Positions 1 through 9,984 of a stretch of DNA of 64,000 nt are shown here, in pieces. The notes under the pieces are model-generated. The model made no database searches. It saw only the letters and a program-made list of their open reading frames with translations, and was not told where the DNA came from. Within the stretch, counting starts at the first letter, position 1, and each line of letters starts with the position of its first letter. A program made the position numbers and the translations under genes. Location: NCBI RefSeq assembly GCF_002210105.1, contig NZ_AQQU01000001.1:966501-1030500 (forward strand). The letters run 5' to 3'. The DNA comes from Oceanicola sp. 22II-s10i. GTDB taxonomy: Bacteria > Pseudomonadota > Alphaproteobacteria > Rhodobacterales > Rhodobacteraceae.

Positions 1-13
1 CGCCGGTATCAGG

Positions 14-619
14 TCAGACCCAGGGACGGGCCTGCGAGGCCGAGGCCTCGAACGTGTCGATGGCCGCGCCTTTTTCCAGCGTCAGGCCGATGTCGTCGAG
101 GCCCTCGAGCAGGCAGTGCTTGCGGAACGGGTCGATCTCGAAGTGGAACACCTCGCCGTCCGAGGCGGTGACGGTCTGCGCCTCGAGGTCGATCTCCATC
201 CGGGCATTCGCACCTTTCTCGGCGTCCTTCATCAGCACCTCGACCTGCTCGGGCGGCAGCACGATGGGCAGCATCCCGTTCTTGAAGCAGTTGTTGAAGA
301 AGATGTCCGCGAAGGAGGTCGAGATGACCACCTTGATGCCGAAATCCGCCAGCGCCCACGGGGCGTGTTCCCGCGACGAGCCGCAGCCGAAGTTGTCGCC
401 CGCCACGAGGATCTGCGCCTCGCGATAGGCCGGCTTGTTCAGCACGAAATCGGGGATCTCGTTGCCCTGCCGGTCATAGCGCATCTCGTCGAACAGGTTC
501 ACGCCGAGGCCCGACCGCTTGATCGTCTTCAGGAAGACCTTGGGGATGATCATGTCGGTGTCGATGTTGACCAGCGGCATGGGGGCCGCGATCCCGGAGA
601 GTTTTTCGAACTTTTCCAT
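14..619 (-). CDS. leuD: 3-isopropylmalate dehydratase small subunit
   Basis: Small subunit of isopropylmalate isomerase, which with LeuC converts 2-isopropylmalate to 3-isopropylmalate in leucine synthesis in the cytoplasm. The 201-residue protein has the normal length and the family signatures: the N-terminal [11 protein letters not shown] segment (about residues 17-27), [17 protein letters not shown] (about 74-90) and the [13 protein letters not shown] stretch. The ATG at 619 is preceded by a GAGGAC ribosome site. It follows leuC by 11 bases, so the two subunits are co-transcribed. Its stop lies at 14-16; whatever follows on the minus strand (often leuB) is outside the window. Confidence 0.97.
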   Translation of the reverse strand: MEKFEKLSGIAAPMPLVNIDTDMIIPKVFLKTIKRSGLGVNLFDEMRYDRQGNEIPDFVLNKPAYREAQILVAGDNFGCGSSREHAPWALADFGIKVVISTSFADIFFNNCFKNGMLPIVLPPEQVEVLMKDAEKGANARMEIDLEAQTVTASDGEVFHFEIDPFRKHCLLEGLDDIGLTLEKGAAIDTFEASASQARPWV

Positions 620-630
620 ATGTCGGGTCC

Positions 631-2046
<1,416 letters not shown>

Positions 2047-2271
2047 GAGTCCTCTCCTGGAGTGTTTGTTTCGAAAATCAGGAATCGGGGAAGGGCCGGC
2101 CTTATAGGCTGGCAAGAACCGTCAGGGACGCGCCGAAAAAGCGCCAGGGCAGGCGCGCGCGATCATCCATGTCGAAGATACGTTTCATGCCCGGTGTGAT
2201 ACGCCTGCACCGCGCGCCCCGCAAGTGCGAGGCACGCGGCAGTGCAGCGAAGCGGGACAAGGCCCGCCGGG

Positions 2272-2481
2272 TCAGGCGCCGTCGGGCTGGCCGAAGACGA
2301 GCGCCTGTGCACGGTCGCGATCCGGATCCCGGTCGGCGACCATGAGGATGCCCTTGGGTCCCGTGCCATGGGACAGGAGGGCCCTGCGGTACCGCTGAAG
2401 CAGATAGCTGTCGCGGGCCGCGCGGGCCGGTTGCGTGAAGCGGCTGAGCGGGGCGTCTGTGCGCGAGTCGGTATGTGCCAT
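2272..2481 (-). CDS. small basic hypothetical protein
   Basis: A 69-residue open frame between leuC and the divergent mechanosensitive channel gene. It starts MAHTDSRTDAPLSRF, is rich in arginine and ends GQPDGA. About four fifths of its codons end in G or C, as in the real genes around it, and a weak AGG ribosome motif precedes the ATG. No domain is recognised and no signal peptide or membrane segment is visible. A longer reading of the same frame (to 2844) would overlap the channel gene and is not believed. It may be a genuine small conserved protein or a chance frame in GC-rich DNA. Confidence 0.45.
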   Translation of the reverse strand: MAHTDSRTDAPLSRFTQPARAARDSYLLQRYRRALLSHGTGPKGILMVADRDPDRDRAQALVFGQPDGA

Positions 2482-2604
2482 GCCCTGAGTCTCGCACATC
2501 CGGGCCGGTCGGGTCACGACGCGGTGCAGAATGTCGGCGGAGGACCGCAGGCTTGCCGGGACCCCGCGGGGTGGTGCAGGATCAGTTACCCAAAGGGCGG
2601 AGCG

Positions 2605-3942
2605 ATGCACCCATACCAGACGAGCGAGATCGCGCGAGAGATCTTCGAGGGTCTCTACAAGCAGACCGAGTTCTTTCTGAACGGGTTGATGCGGCAGTGG
2701 AATCTCTACCAGATCCTGATCGCCCTCGGGCTGATCGTGCTGGCAGAGGTCGGGTCCCGTATCCTTGGCCCCCGGTATCACGCCTGGCTGCGGGAACGCG
2801 ACGGGTGGCCCAAGTGGCGCCTGCGGTTCGCGCTGCTGCTGCACAGGCGGATGCGGCTGATCCTGTTCGTCGCGATGATCTGGCCGCTGGTCTGGCTGAT
2901 GCGCGAGGCGACATGGCCATCCCGGTCCTACCTGCTGACCATCATCGGCAGCCTCGCCTTCGCCTACCTCGCCATTGCACTGGTCACGCGCCTGATCGCC
3001 AACAACCTGCTGCGGTCACTGGTCCGGATCGGCGGCTGGATCTGGGCGACGCTCATCATCGTGGGGCTGACGGACGAGACGCATACGCTGCTCGACTCCG
3101 TGGCCTTCAGCATCGGCGAAACCCGTTTCTCGCTGTGGCTGCTGCTGCAGGCGATGGTGATGCTGGCCGCGCTGTTCACCGTGGCGCGGTTCCTTGCCCA
3201 TGCCAGTGCGGCGAACATCAACCGGGTCGAGGACATCAGCCCCTCGATGCAGGTGCTGGTGGTCAAGTTCCTGCAGGTCATCCTCTACGGCGCGGCGTTC
3301 TTCATCGGGCTGCGGGCGGTCGGGGTGGACCTGACCGGCCTTGCCGTGCTGTCGGGCGCGATCGGTGTCGGGCTCGGCTTCGGCCTGCAGAAGGTGGTGT
3401 CGAACCTCGTTTCGGGCATCATCATTCTGCTCGACAAGTCGGTGAAGCCCGGTGACGTCATCAGCCTCGGCGAGACCTTCGGCTGGATCAACAGCCTCGG
3501 CGCGCGGTACGTGTCGATCACCACGCGGGACGGCAAGGAATACCTGATCCCGAACGAGGACCTGATCACCGGTCAGGTCGTCAACTGGTCCCATTCCAAC
3601 GATTTCGTACGGCTCGACATCTTCTTTGGCACGGCATACGGCGACGATCCCCATGTGGTGCGCAAGGTGGCCATCGAGGCGGCGATGAGCGTGGAGCGTG
3701 TGCTGACCCACAAGCCGGCGGTCTGTCATATCGTGGGCTTCGGCGACAGCTCGGTCGATTACATCCTGCGGTTCTGGATCCGCGACCCGACGCAGGGGCT
3801 GACCAACATCCGGGGCAATGTCTATCTGGCGCTCTGGGATGCGTTCAAGGCCAACGGCATCTCGATCCCGTTCCCGCAGCGCGAGGTCAAGGTGCTGGAC
3901 GGATCGGTTCTGGAAACGCGCGGCGGGGCGGATCAGTCCTGA
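2605..3942 (+). CDS. MscS-family mechanosensitive ion channel
   Basis: Inner-membrane channel of the MscS family, which opens on membrane tension to release solutes during hypo-osmotic shock. The 445-residue protein has about six or seven hydrophobic segments in the first 270 residues, followed by the pore-lining and beta-domain signature: AIGVGLGFGLQKVVSNLVSG, then LLDKSVKPGDVI and EYLIPNEDLITGQVVNWS. I start at the ATG at 2605 behind a GGGCGGAG ribosome site, rather than further upstream at 2242, because the upstream part has no membrane or family character. It is larger than E. coli MscS (286 residues) and closer to the mid-size MscS-like proteins. Its last 10 bases overlap the end of the convergent gene at 3933. 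Confidence 0.9.
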   Translation: MHPYQTSEIAREIFEGLYKQTEFFLNGLMRQWNLYQILIALGLIVLAEVGSRILGPRYHAWLRERDGWPKWRLRFALLLHRRMRLILFVAMIWPLVWLMREATWPSRSYLLTIIGSLAFAYLAIALVTRLIANNLLRSLVRIGGWIWATLIIVGLTDETHTLLDSVAFSIGETRFSLWLLLQAMVMLAALFTVARFLAHASAANINRVEDISPSMQVLVVKFLQVILYGAAFFIGLRAVGVDLTGLAVLSGAIGVGLGFGLQKVVSNLVSGIIILLDKSVKPGDVISLGETFGWINSLGARYVSITTRDGKEYLIPNEDLITGQVVNWSHSNDFVRLDIFFGTAYGDDPHVVRKVAIEAAMSVERVLTHKPAVCHIVGFGDSSVDYILRFWIRDPTQGLTNIRGNVYLALWDAFKANGISIPFPQREVKVLDGSVLETRGGADQS

Positions 3943-4370
3943 ACGATGAGATGACCGTCACGGTCGAGGATCGTGTCGAACGCCTCGTCCAGCCCCGCCC
4001 AGTCCTCGGCCTGCGGCGGCGTCAGGACCTGCGTTTCGGCAAAGCCCGGCAGACCGGTGGCGAAGGACTGGAACATCCGCCCCATGGCGAACCCCAGCGA
4101 GTCGTCTCTGGCGCTGATCGCGGCGCTGAGCGGTCGGGCGCGGGCGACGGCCGAGGCTGCCAGCGCGTGCGCGGTGCGACGCATGTCGGCCGAGTCGACC
4201 TCGGTCCCCGACAGGTCGGAGGTCAGCGTCAGCAGCCGCCGCATGCCCGGCGTGCCGGGATGCGACAGCACGGCGCGGCGCGATGCGTCGTTCTCGGCAC
4301 GGGACACCAGACCGATCAGCCTGATGATGACCAGGTCGGTTCCGGCGGGAAAAGCAAAGGAAATCGGCAT
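3933..4370 (-). CDS. hypothetical protein, STAS/SEC14-like
   Basis: A 145-residue cytoplasmic protein. It starts MPISFAFPAGTDLVIIRLIG, and its strand-helix alternation, the central LTLTSDLSGTEV strand with an aspartate, and the final TPPQAEDWAGLDEAF region resemble the SpoIIAA-like/STAS-SEC14 fold seen in many short proteobacterial proteins. This is pattern recognition, not a proven match. I chose the ATG at 4370 because the reading frame upstream of it loses coding character. No membrane segment or signal peptide is present. It converges with the MscS gene with a 10-base overlap and is divergent from rsfS. Confidence 0.75.
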   Translation of the reverse strand: MPISFAFPAGTDLVIIRLIGLVSRAENDASRRAVLSHPGTPGMRRLLTLTSDLSGTEVDSADMRRTAHALAASAVARARPLSAAISARDDSLGFAMGRMFQSFATGLPGFAETQVLTPPQAEDWAGLDEAFDTILDRDGHLIVQD

Positions 4371-4479
4371 GTCTGGCGTGGTTTCCGGTCGGTCGCCAAT
4401 CCGGGGAGATTGACGAGGCCGGTCAGGCGCGGCAATCCCCGGATATGGGAAATCGGCGGAACCCGGAGCATGTGTCCCG

Positions 4480-4492
4480 GTTTCATTGAAAC
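4480..4492. promoter_or_regulatory. palindrome upstream of rsfS
   Basis: GTTTCA-T-TGAAAC is a perfect 6+1+6 inverted repeat inside the 250-base gap between the divergent genes at 4370 and 4621. Outside it, CCG/CGG and TGTG/CACA continue a looser, bulged symmetry out to 4471-4498. It could be an operator for either divergent gene or a short RNA hairpin; no known regulator is assigned. Confidence 0.35.
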
Positions 4493-4620
4493 GGCACATC
4501 TTTGTTGTTACGTTAAGGACATGCCCAGCACCGGGGCTCTGACGGTGTGCAGACCGGGAGGACAATGTCCTGTCATTCGACCTCGACGCGGCCATTGCCG
4601 CTGACAAGGGGCTTGCGTTG

Positions 4621-4983
4621 ATGGAGCCCCATAAAGACGCGACCAGCGAAGAGCTCCTCGCGCTTATCCTGACATCGCTTGACGACGACAAGGCCGAGGA
4701 AATCGTGCAGATCGACCTGCGCGGCAAGACCTCGATTGCGGATTACATGGTGATCTGCTCGGGCCGTTCGTCCCGTCAGGTGTCCGCCATCGCGGAGAAA
4801 CTGTCCGAGCGGATCAAGTCCGACCTCGGCCGGTCCTGCAAGATGGAAGGCAAGGAGACGGGCGACTGGGTGCTGATCGACACGGGCGACGTGATCGTCC
4901 ATGTCTTCCGCCCCGAAGTGCGCGAGTTCTACCAGCTGGAAAAGATGTGGTTGCCGACCGAGGCCGCCGCATCCCGCGTCTGA
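4621..4983 (+). CDS. rsfS: ribosomal silencing factor RsfS
   Basis: RsfS (Iojap/YbeB family) binds ribosomal protein uL14 on the 50S subunit and blocks subunit joining when nutrients are low. The 120-residue protein has the whole family core: DDDKAEEIVQIDLRGKTSIADYMVI, the GRSSRQVSAIAEKL helix, then KMEGKETGDWVLIDTGDVIVHVF and the ending YQLEKMW. The ATG at 4621 is taken as start; a TTG directly before it (4618) is the only alternative and adds one residue. AAGGGG 10-15 bases upstream can serve as ribosome site. It is followed 16 bases later by rlmH, the usual alphaproteobacterial pair. Confidence 0.95.
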   Translation: MEPHKDATSEELLALILTSLDDDKAEEIVQIDLRGKTSIADYMVICSGRSSRQVSAIAEKLSERIKSDLGRSCKMEGKETGDWVLIDTGDVIVHVFRPEVREFYQLEKMWLPTEAAASRV

Positions 4984-4999
4984 TCGCGCCCGCGCCCTG

Positions 5000-5470
5000 A
5001 TGCGCGTGCATATCTGTGCCGTCGGCCGCCTGCGGGCGGGGCCTGAACGTGCGCTGATCGACGACTACCTGACACGCTTCGACCGGACCGGCCGTGCCCT
5101 CGGGCTCGGGCCGGTGTCCGTTGTCGAGGTGGACGACCGCAAGGGCGGCGGCATGGCCGCCGAGGCGGTTCTGCTGGACAAGGCGATCCCCGACCGCGCC
5201 GTGGTGGTGGCGATGGACGAACGCGGCCGCGTGATAACCTCGCCCGAGTTCTCCGACCGGCTGGCCCGGCACCGGGACGACGGGGCGCAGGACGTGGCCT
5301 TTGTCATCGGCGGGGCGGACGGGATCGACCCGGCGCTCAGGGCCCGGGCGGACTGGTCGCTGTCCTTCGGCAAGATGGTCTGGCCACACATGCTGGCCCG
5401 CGTGATGCTGACCGAACAGCTCTACCGCGCCGCGACGATCCTTGCCGGATCGCCCTATCACCGCGAATGA
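5000..5470 (+). CDS. rlmH: 23S rRNA pseudouridine(1915)-N3-methyltransferase
   Basis: RlmH methylates pseudouridine 1915 of 23S rRNA in the assembled ribosome, using S-adenosylmethionine. The 156-residue SPOUT-type protein shows the C-terminal knot region FVIGGADGIDPALRARADW, the LSFGKMVWPHMLARVMLTEQLYRA segment and the diagnostic C-terminal YHRE. The ATG at 5000 gives the family N-terminus MRVHICAVGRLRAGPE; the open frame extends upstream into rsfS but lacks similarity there. It sits directly behind rsfS. Confidence 0.96.
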   Translation: MRVHICAVGRLRAGPERALIDDYLTRFDRTGRALGLGPVSVVEVDDRKGGGMAAEAVLLDKAIPDRAVVVAMDERGRVITSPEFSDRLARHRDDGAQDVAFVIGGADGIDPALRARADWSLSFGKMVWPHMLARVMLTEQLYRAATILAGSPYHRE

Positions 5471-5580
5471 GCGCCCGCTCCGGTGACAAATGCGCTCATC
5501 CGACCCGTAGCGGCCCCCGGCCTTGTGGACATTCCACCCCCGCCCGCACTAGGTAGGGGCCGGGCAGCGGAGAGGCAGTG

Positions 5581-7098
5581 ATGACGGCACCGAAACCGGT
5601 GGTTCTGTGCATTCTGGACGGATGGGGTCTGAGCGACCGGACCGAGGCGAACGCCCCGCACCTCGCCCATACCCCGACCTACGACCGCCTGATGGCGACC
5701 TGCCCGCATGCGCGTGTCATCACCCATGGCCCGGACGTGGGTCTGCCGACCGGACAGATGGGCAACTCCGAGGTCGGGCATACGAACATCGGCGCGGGCC
5801 GCGTGGTGGCGATGGACCTCGGCCAGATCGACCTGGCCATCGAGGACGGGTCGTTCTTCGAAAACGCCGCACTGAACGACTTCATCGACGTGCTGAAGGC
5901 CAGTGGCGGCACCGCGCACCTGATGGGGCTGGCGTCCGACGGCGGGGTGCACGGGCACACCAACCATATCCTCGCCGCCATCCGCGCCGTTGCAAGGGCC
6001 GGTGTGCCGGTGGTGCTGCACGCGATCACCGACGGGCGCGACGTGGCGCCGAAATCGGCCTACGGCTACCTCGGCGAGATCGAGGAAGGGCTGCCCGACG
6101 GCGCCAGCATCGGCACCCTGTCGGGCCGTTACTACGCGCTGGACCGCGACAACCGGTGGGAGCGGGTGGCGGAGTTCTACACGGCCATGATCAAGGGCGA
6201 AGGCCAGCGCAGCACCAATGCGCATGCGGCCATCACGCGAGGCTACGAGAACGGCGAGACGGACGAATTCATCACGCCGACCGTTCTGGGGGGCTACGCG
6301 GGCGTCAGGGACGGCGACGGCGTGTTCTGCCTGAACTTCCGCGCCGACCGGGCACGTGAGATCCTCGCGGCCATCGGTGCACCGGATTTCGACGGGTTCG
6401 ACACCGGGCCCCGCCCGAAACTGGCGGCCCTGCTGGGCATGGTCGAGTATTCCAAGGGCCACAACGCCTACATGTCCACCTGCTATCCCAAGCAGGAGAT
6501 CGTGAACACGCTGGGCCAGTGGGTCGCGCGGCAGGGGCGCAGCCAGTTCCGTCTGGCCGAGACCGAGAAATATCCGCATGTCACCTTCTTCCTGAACGGC
6601 GGCAAGGAGGTCGCGGAGGATGGCGAGGACCGGTTCATGCCGAAATCGCCCAAGGTCGCGACCTATGACCTGCAGCCCGAGATGTCGTCCGAAGAGGTCA
6701 CCGACCGCTTCGTCGCGGCGATCGAGCACGGCTATGACCTGATCGTCACCAACTACGCAAACCCCGACATGGTAGGCCACACTGGCGACCTAAAGGCGGC
6801 CATTGCCGCATGCGAAGCGGTGGACCGTGGCCTGGCGCGCGTCGTCGCGGCGCTGGAACAGGCGGGCGGGGCGATGGTGCTGACCGCCGACCACGGCAAT
6901 TGCGAGGTGATGGTGGATCCCGTGACCGGCGGGCCGCACACCGCGCATACGACGAACCTCGTGCCGGTTGTCCTGTTCGGCGGACCCGAGGGCGCCGTGC
7001 TGCACGATGGACGGCTGGCCGACCTCGCGCCGACGATCCTCGAACTGATGGAACTGCCCAAGCCGCCCGAGATGACGGGGGAAAGCCTGATCGGATGA
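5581..7098 (+). CDS. gpmI: 2,3-bisphosphoglycerate-independent phosphoglycerate mutase
   Basis: Glycolytic/gluconeogenic enzyme interconverting 3- and 2-phosphoglycerate with two metal ions. At 505 residues it has full family length and the marks of the alkaline-phosphatase superfamily: N-terminal LCILDGWG with its metal-binding aspartate, the phosphoserine loop PTGQMGNSEVGHTNIGAGR, ITDGRDVAP, the NFRADRARE segment, NYANPDMVGHTGD and TADHGNCEVM near the C-terminus. The ATG at 5581 is preferred over the adjacent GTG at 5578; GGAGAGG provides the ribosome site. Its stop overlaps the next start (ATGA), so it is co-translated with the murein-hydrolase-activator gene. Confidence 0.97.
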   Translation: MTAPKPVVLCILDGWGLSDRTEANAPHLAHTPTYDRLMATCPHARVITHGPDVGLPTGQMGNSEVGHTNIGAGRVVAMDLGQIDLAIEDGSFFENAALNDFIDVLKASGGTAHLMGLASDGGVHGHTNHILAAIRAVARAGVPVVLHAITDGRDVAPKSAYGYLGEIEEGLPDGASIGTLSGRYYALDRDNRWERVAEFYTAMIKGEGQRSTNAHAAITRGYENGETDEFITPTVLGGYAGVRDGDGVFCLNFRADRAREILAAIGAPDFDGFDTGPRPKLAALLGMVEYSKGHNAYMSTCYPKQEIVNTLGQWVARQGRSQFRLAETEKYPHVTFFLNGGKEVAEDGEDRFMPKSPKVATYDLQPEMSSEEVTDRFVAAIEHGYDLIVTNYANPDMVGHTGDLKAAIAACEAVDRGLARVVAALEQAGGAMVLTADHGNCEVMVDPVTGGPHTAHTTNLVPVVLFGGPEGAVLHDGRLADLAPTILELMELPKPPEMTGESLIG

Positions 7099-8237
7099 CC
7101 CTGCGCCGCGCCCTCTTCGCCGCGCTGCTTGCGCTGACGCCGCCCGCGCTCATGGCCGAGGCGCCCGATCCCGGCGCGCAGGCCCGTGCGGCGGCGAAGG
7201 CGCTGGAGGAGGCGTCGGCTCAACTGGCGACCGCCGAGGATGCCCGCGACCGCGTCAAGGCGCTGACGGCGACACTGCGCGCGTTCGAAACCGGGCTGGG
7301 CGCGATGCGCGAGGGGCTGCGCCGGGTGTCGCTGCGCGAGGCCGAGCTGCAGGCCGAGCTGGACGCACGCGAGGCGGAGATCGGGCAGTTGCTGGGGGTC
7401 TTGCAGACCATGACGCGCGACCCGCTGCCGGTGCGGATGCTGCATCCGTCGGGCCCGGTCGGCACCGCGCGGTCCGGCATGATCCTGTCGGATGTCGCCC
7501 CCGCCCTGGAAACCCGCGTGACCGAACTGCGCCGGATGCTGGAAGAGGCGCGCGACCTGCATGCGCTGCAGGATGCCGCCGCCGCCCGGCTGCGTGACGG
7601 GCTGGATGGCGTGCAGCAGGCGCGGGCCGCGCTCAGCCAGGCGGTGGCCGACCGCACCAGCCTGCCACGCCGGTTCACCGAGGATCCGGTCAAGACCGCG
7701 CTGCTGATCGCCTCGACCGAGACGCTGGAGGCCTTCGCATCCGGCCTGACCGACATCGCCGAGAACGAGGCGCCGGGATCGCTGCCCGACATCACCGAGC
7801 GAAGGGGCACGTTGCCGCTGCCGGTCGAGGGCACGATCTTGCGCCGCGCTGGCGACACCGACGCCGCCGGCGTGACCCGTCAGGGCATCGTCGTCGCGAC
7901 CCGTCCGGGCGCGCTTGTGACGACACCGACGGCGGCCACGATCCGCTATCGGGGCCCGCTTCTCAGCTACGGAAACGTGATGATCCTTGAGCCGCAAGCG
8001 GGTACTCTTTTCGTGTTGGCCGGACTCGATGTGGTCTATGGTGCTGCCGGCGAGGTGCTTCCGGCCGGCAATCCGGTGGGCCTCATGGGGGGGCGGGACC
8101 CGAGTGCGGGTGCCATCCTTCAGCAGGCTGGTGCAGGCGGGGGGAGCGACCGCACGGAATCGCTCTATATCGAGGTCCGGCAGGACAACGTGCCGCAAGA
8201 CCCCGAAACTTGGTTCAGAACGACGAAGGATGAGTAA
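7095..8237 (+). CDS. EnvC-like murein hydrolase activator
   Basis: Predicted periplasmic cell-division protein of the EnvC type that activates amidases at the septum. The 380-residue product has a signal peptide (about residues 1-20, ending ALMAEA), a long coiled coil (about 25-230) rich in Ala, Glu, Arg and Leu, and a C-terminal LytM/M23-like domain (about 265-375, starting LPLPVEGTILRRAGD). The domain lacks the HxH zinc ligands of active M23 peptidases (the corresponding stretch reads FVLAGLDVVYG), as expected for an activator rather than an enzyme. Start and gpmI stop overlap by four bases. The S41 protease that follows three bases later is a common partner in this order. Confidence 0.88.
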   Translation: MTLRRALFAALLALTPPALMAEAPDPGAQARAAAKALEEASAQLATAEDARDRVKALTATLRAFETGLGAMREGLRRVSLREAELQAELDAREAEIGQLLGVLQTMTRDPLPVRMLHPSGPVGTARSGMILSDVAPALETRVTELRRMLEEARDLHALQDAAAARLRDGLDGVQQARAALSQAVADRTSLPRRFTEDPVKTALLIASTETLEAFASGLTDIAENEAPGSLPDITERRGTLPLPVEGTILRRAGDTDAAGVTRQGIVVATRPGALVTTPTAATIRYRGPLLSYGNVMILEPQAGTLFVLAGLDVVYGAAGEVLPAGNPVGLMGGRDPSAGAILQQAGAGGGSDRTESLYIEVRQDNVPQDPETWFRTTKDE

Positions 8238-8240
8238 TTC

Positions 8241-9581
8241 ATGAGACGCTTCTTGATCGCCGCAGCCGGCGGGATCGCCACCGGCGTTCTGGTCAGCACC
8301 CAGGTCGCCGCACCGCTGCTGGCGCAGGAAAGTTCCCGCCCGACCAGCGTGTACGAACAGCTCGACCTGTTCGGGGACATCTTCGAACGCATCCGCGCGC
8401 AATACGTGGAAGAGGTCGACGAGGGCAAACTGATCGAGGCTGCCATCGACGGCATGCTGTCCTCGCTCGACCCGCATTCCAGCTACCTGTCGCCCGAGGA
8501 TGCCTCGGCCATGCGGGTCCAGACCCGTGGCGAGTTCGGCGGGCTGGGGATCGAGGTCACGCAGGAAGAGGGCTTCGTCAAAGTCGTGTCGCCGATGGAC
8601 GGCACCCCGGCGGCCGAGGCCGGCGTCGAGGCGGGTGACTTCATCACCCATGTCGACGGCGAGAGCCTGCTGGGCCTGACGCTGGACGACGCGGTCGACC
8701 TGATGCGCGGCCCGGTCGGGTCCGAGATCGTGATCACCGTGGTGCGCGAGGGCACGGCGGAACCCTTCGACATCTCGATCATCCGCGACACGATCAAGCT
8801 GACCGCCGCCCGCGCCCGGACCGAGGGCAAGACCGTGGTCCTGCGGGTCACCACCTTCAACGACCAGACCTACATCAACCTCGAAGAGGGGCTGAAAAAG
8901 GAGATCGACGCGGCTGGCGGCATCGACAACATCAACGGCGTCGTGCTGGACCTGCGGAACAACCCCGGCGGTCTGCTGACGCAGGCGATCAAGGTCTCTG
9001 ACGCCTTCCTCGACAAGGGCGAGATCGTGTCGACCCGTGGCCGTGCGCCCGAGGACGGCGAGCGCTACAACGCCACGCCGGGCGACCTGATCGGCGGCAA
9101 GCCGATGGTCGTGCTAATCAACGGCGGCTCGGCCTCGGCATCGGAAATCGTGTCGGGCGCGTTGCAGGATCACCGCCGCGCGATCGTGGTGGGCACCAAG
9201 TCCTTCGGCAAGGGCTCGGTCCAGACGGTCATGCCGCTGCGTGGCGACGGCGCGATGCGCCTGACCACGGCGCGCTACTACACGCCGTCGGGCCGGTCGA
9301 TCCAGTCGCTGGGCATCTCGCCGGACATCGTCGTGGCACAGCCCCCGCGCAACCCCGAAGCCGAGGACGAGGAGGACGCCACCAGCGCCGCCCGCCGGTC
9401 CCGGTCCGAAGCGGACCTGCGCGGCGCCCTGTCCAACGACTCGCTGTCCGAGGACGAGATCCGGCAGATCGAGGAAGAGCGCGCCAAGGCCGAAGAGGCC
9501 GCCAAGCTGCGGGATGACGACTATCAGCTGGCCTATGCGATCGACATCCTCAAGGGCTACTCGGCGCTGGCGCCGAAGTAA
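8241..9581 (+). CDS. carboxy-terminal processing protease (S41 family)
   Basis: Periplasmic or membrane-anchored tail-specific protease of the CtpA/Prc type. The 446-residue protein has an N-terminal hydrophobic segment (about 5-28), a PDZ domain (about 85-170, including GLGIEVTQEEGFVKVVSPMDG), and the S41 catalytic core with serine in INGGSASASEIVSGAL (about 290-305) and lysine in GTKSFGKGSVQTV about 25 residues later. The C-terminal 70 residues are charged and helical. It ends the gpmI cluster and is followed by a strong intrinsic terminator. Substrates are not evident from the sequence; cell-wall enzymes or envelope proteins are known targets in the family. Confidence 0.93.
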   Translation: MRRFLIAAAGGIATGVLVSTQVAAPLLAQESSRPTSVYEQLDLFGDIFERIRAQYVEEVDEGKLIEAAIDGMLSSLDPHSSYLSPEDASAMRVQTRGEFGGLGIEVTQEEGFVKVVSPMDGTPAAEAGVEAGDFITHVDGESLLGLTLDDAVDLMRGPVGSEIVITVVREGTAEPFDISIIRDTIKLTAARARTEGKTVVLRVTTFNDQTYINLEEGLKKEIDAAGGIDNINGVVLDLRNNPGGLLTQAIKVSDAFLDKGEIVSTRGRAPEDGERYNATPGDLIGGKPMVVLINGGSASASEIVSGALQDHRRAIVVGTKSFGKGSVQTVMPLRGDGAMRLTTARYYTPSGRSIQSLGISPDIVVAQPPRNPEAEDEEDATSAARRSRSEADLRGALSNDSLSEDEIRQIEEERAKAEEAAKLRDDDYQLAYAIDILKGYSALAPK

Positions 9582-9606
9582 GTGCTGGGATCGAGGAACG
9601 AAGGAA

Positions 9607-9630
9607 GGGGGCCGCAGGGCCCCCTTTTTT
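9607..9630 (+). terminator. Rho-independent terminator after the S41 protease
   Basis: A perfect 7 bp stem GGGGGCC/GGCCCCC with a GCAG loop is followed directly by six T residues, 25 bases after the stop codon at 9581. It closes the rsfS-to-protease gene cluster. Confidence 0.92.
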
Positions 9631-9984
9631 AATGTGTCATGCTCATACGAAATGGGGAGGTCCGAAGTGCAATGTCTGCTTCGAGGACAAACTAATACAG
9701 AGGGCGCCAGGCTGATTTTGCACGCGCAACGGCGCGCTCAGGTTGTCCAAGGCCCTAAGTCTTTGGGACGGTCGTTGGACGCGAAGCGCACGATGGTCAC
9801 TTTGGCCCTTTGACGCCGGGCCACGTGAATGCCTTGTCGAGGGTCTGCGGCAATCCAATCGACGGTCAGGCAAACCGGCCCGTTCTGCCAGTGGCGGTGT
9901 CACTACCTAACTGTAGGACATGGGCGGCAGATCAGGCCGGTATGATCTCGGCCGTCCGGCATCCGGCCGGGCGGCCTAGGCGCG
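9631..9984. other. 354-base stretch without a recognisable gene
   Basis: Between the terminator and the stop of the DUF4278-like gene no open frame has convincing protein character. The base composition is visibly less GC-rich in places (for example near 9690-9720 and 9890-9915) than in the flanking genes. A bulged hairpin GTCC..GAAG/CTTC..GGAC can form at about 9660-9688. It may be relic coding DNA or an unrecognised RNA; I cannot assign it. Confidence 0.5.

Noticed and set aside
2102..2497. A 131-codon minus-strand frame spanning the leuC-mscS gap
   Set aside because: Most of it is Arg/Pro/His-rich shadow text of the frame called at 2272-2481; only its last 28 codons look protein-like and are listed as a finding instead.
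4573..4902. Minus-strand frame opposite rsfS
   Set aside because: It lies fully antisense to a recognised gene and its composition is that of a complementary-frame shadow.
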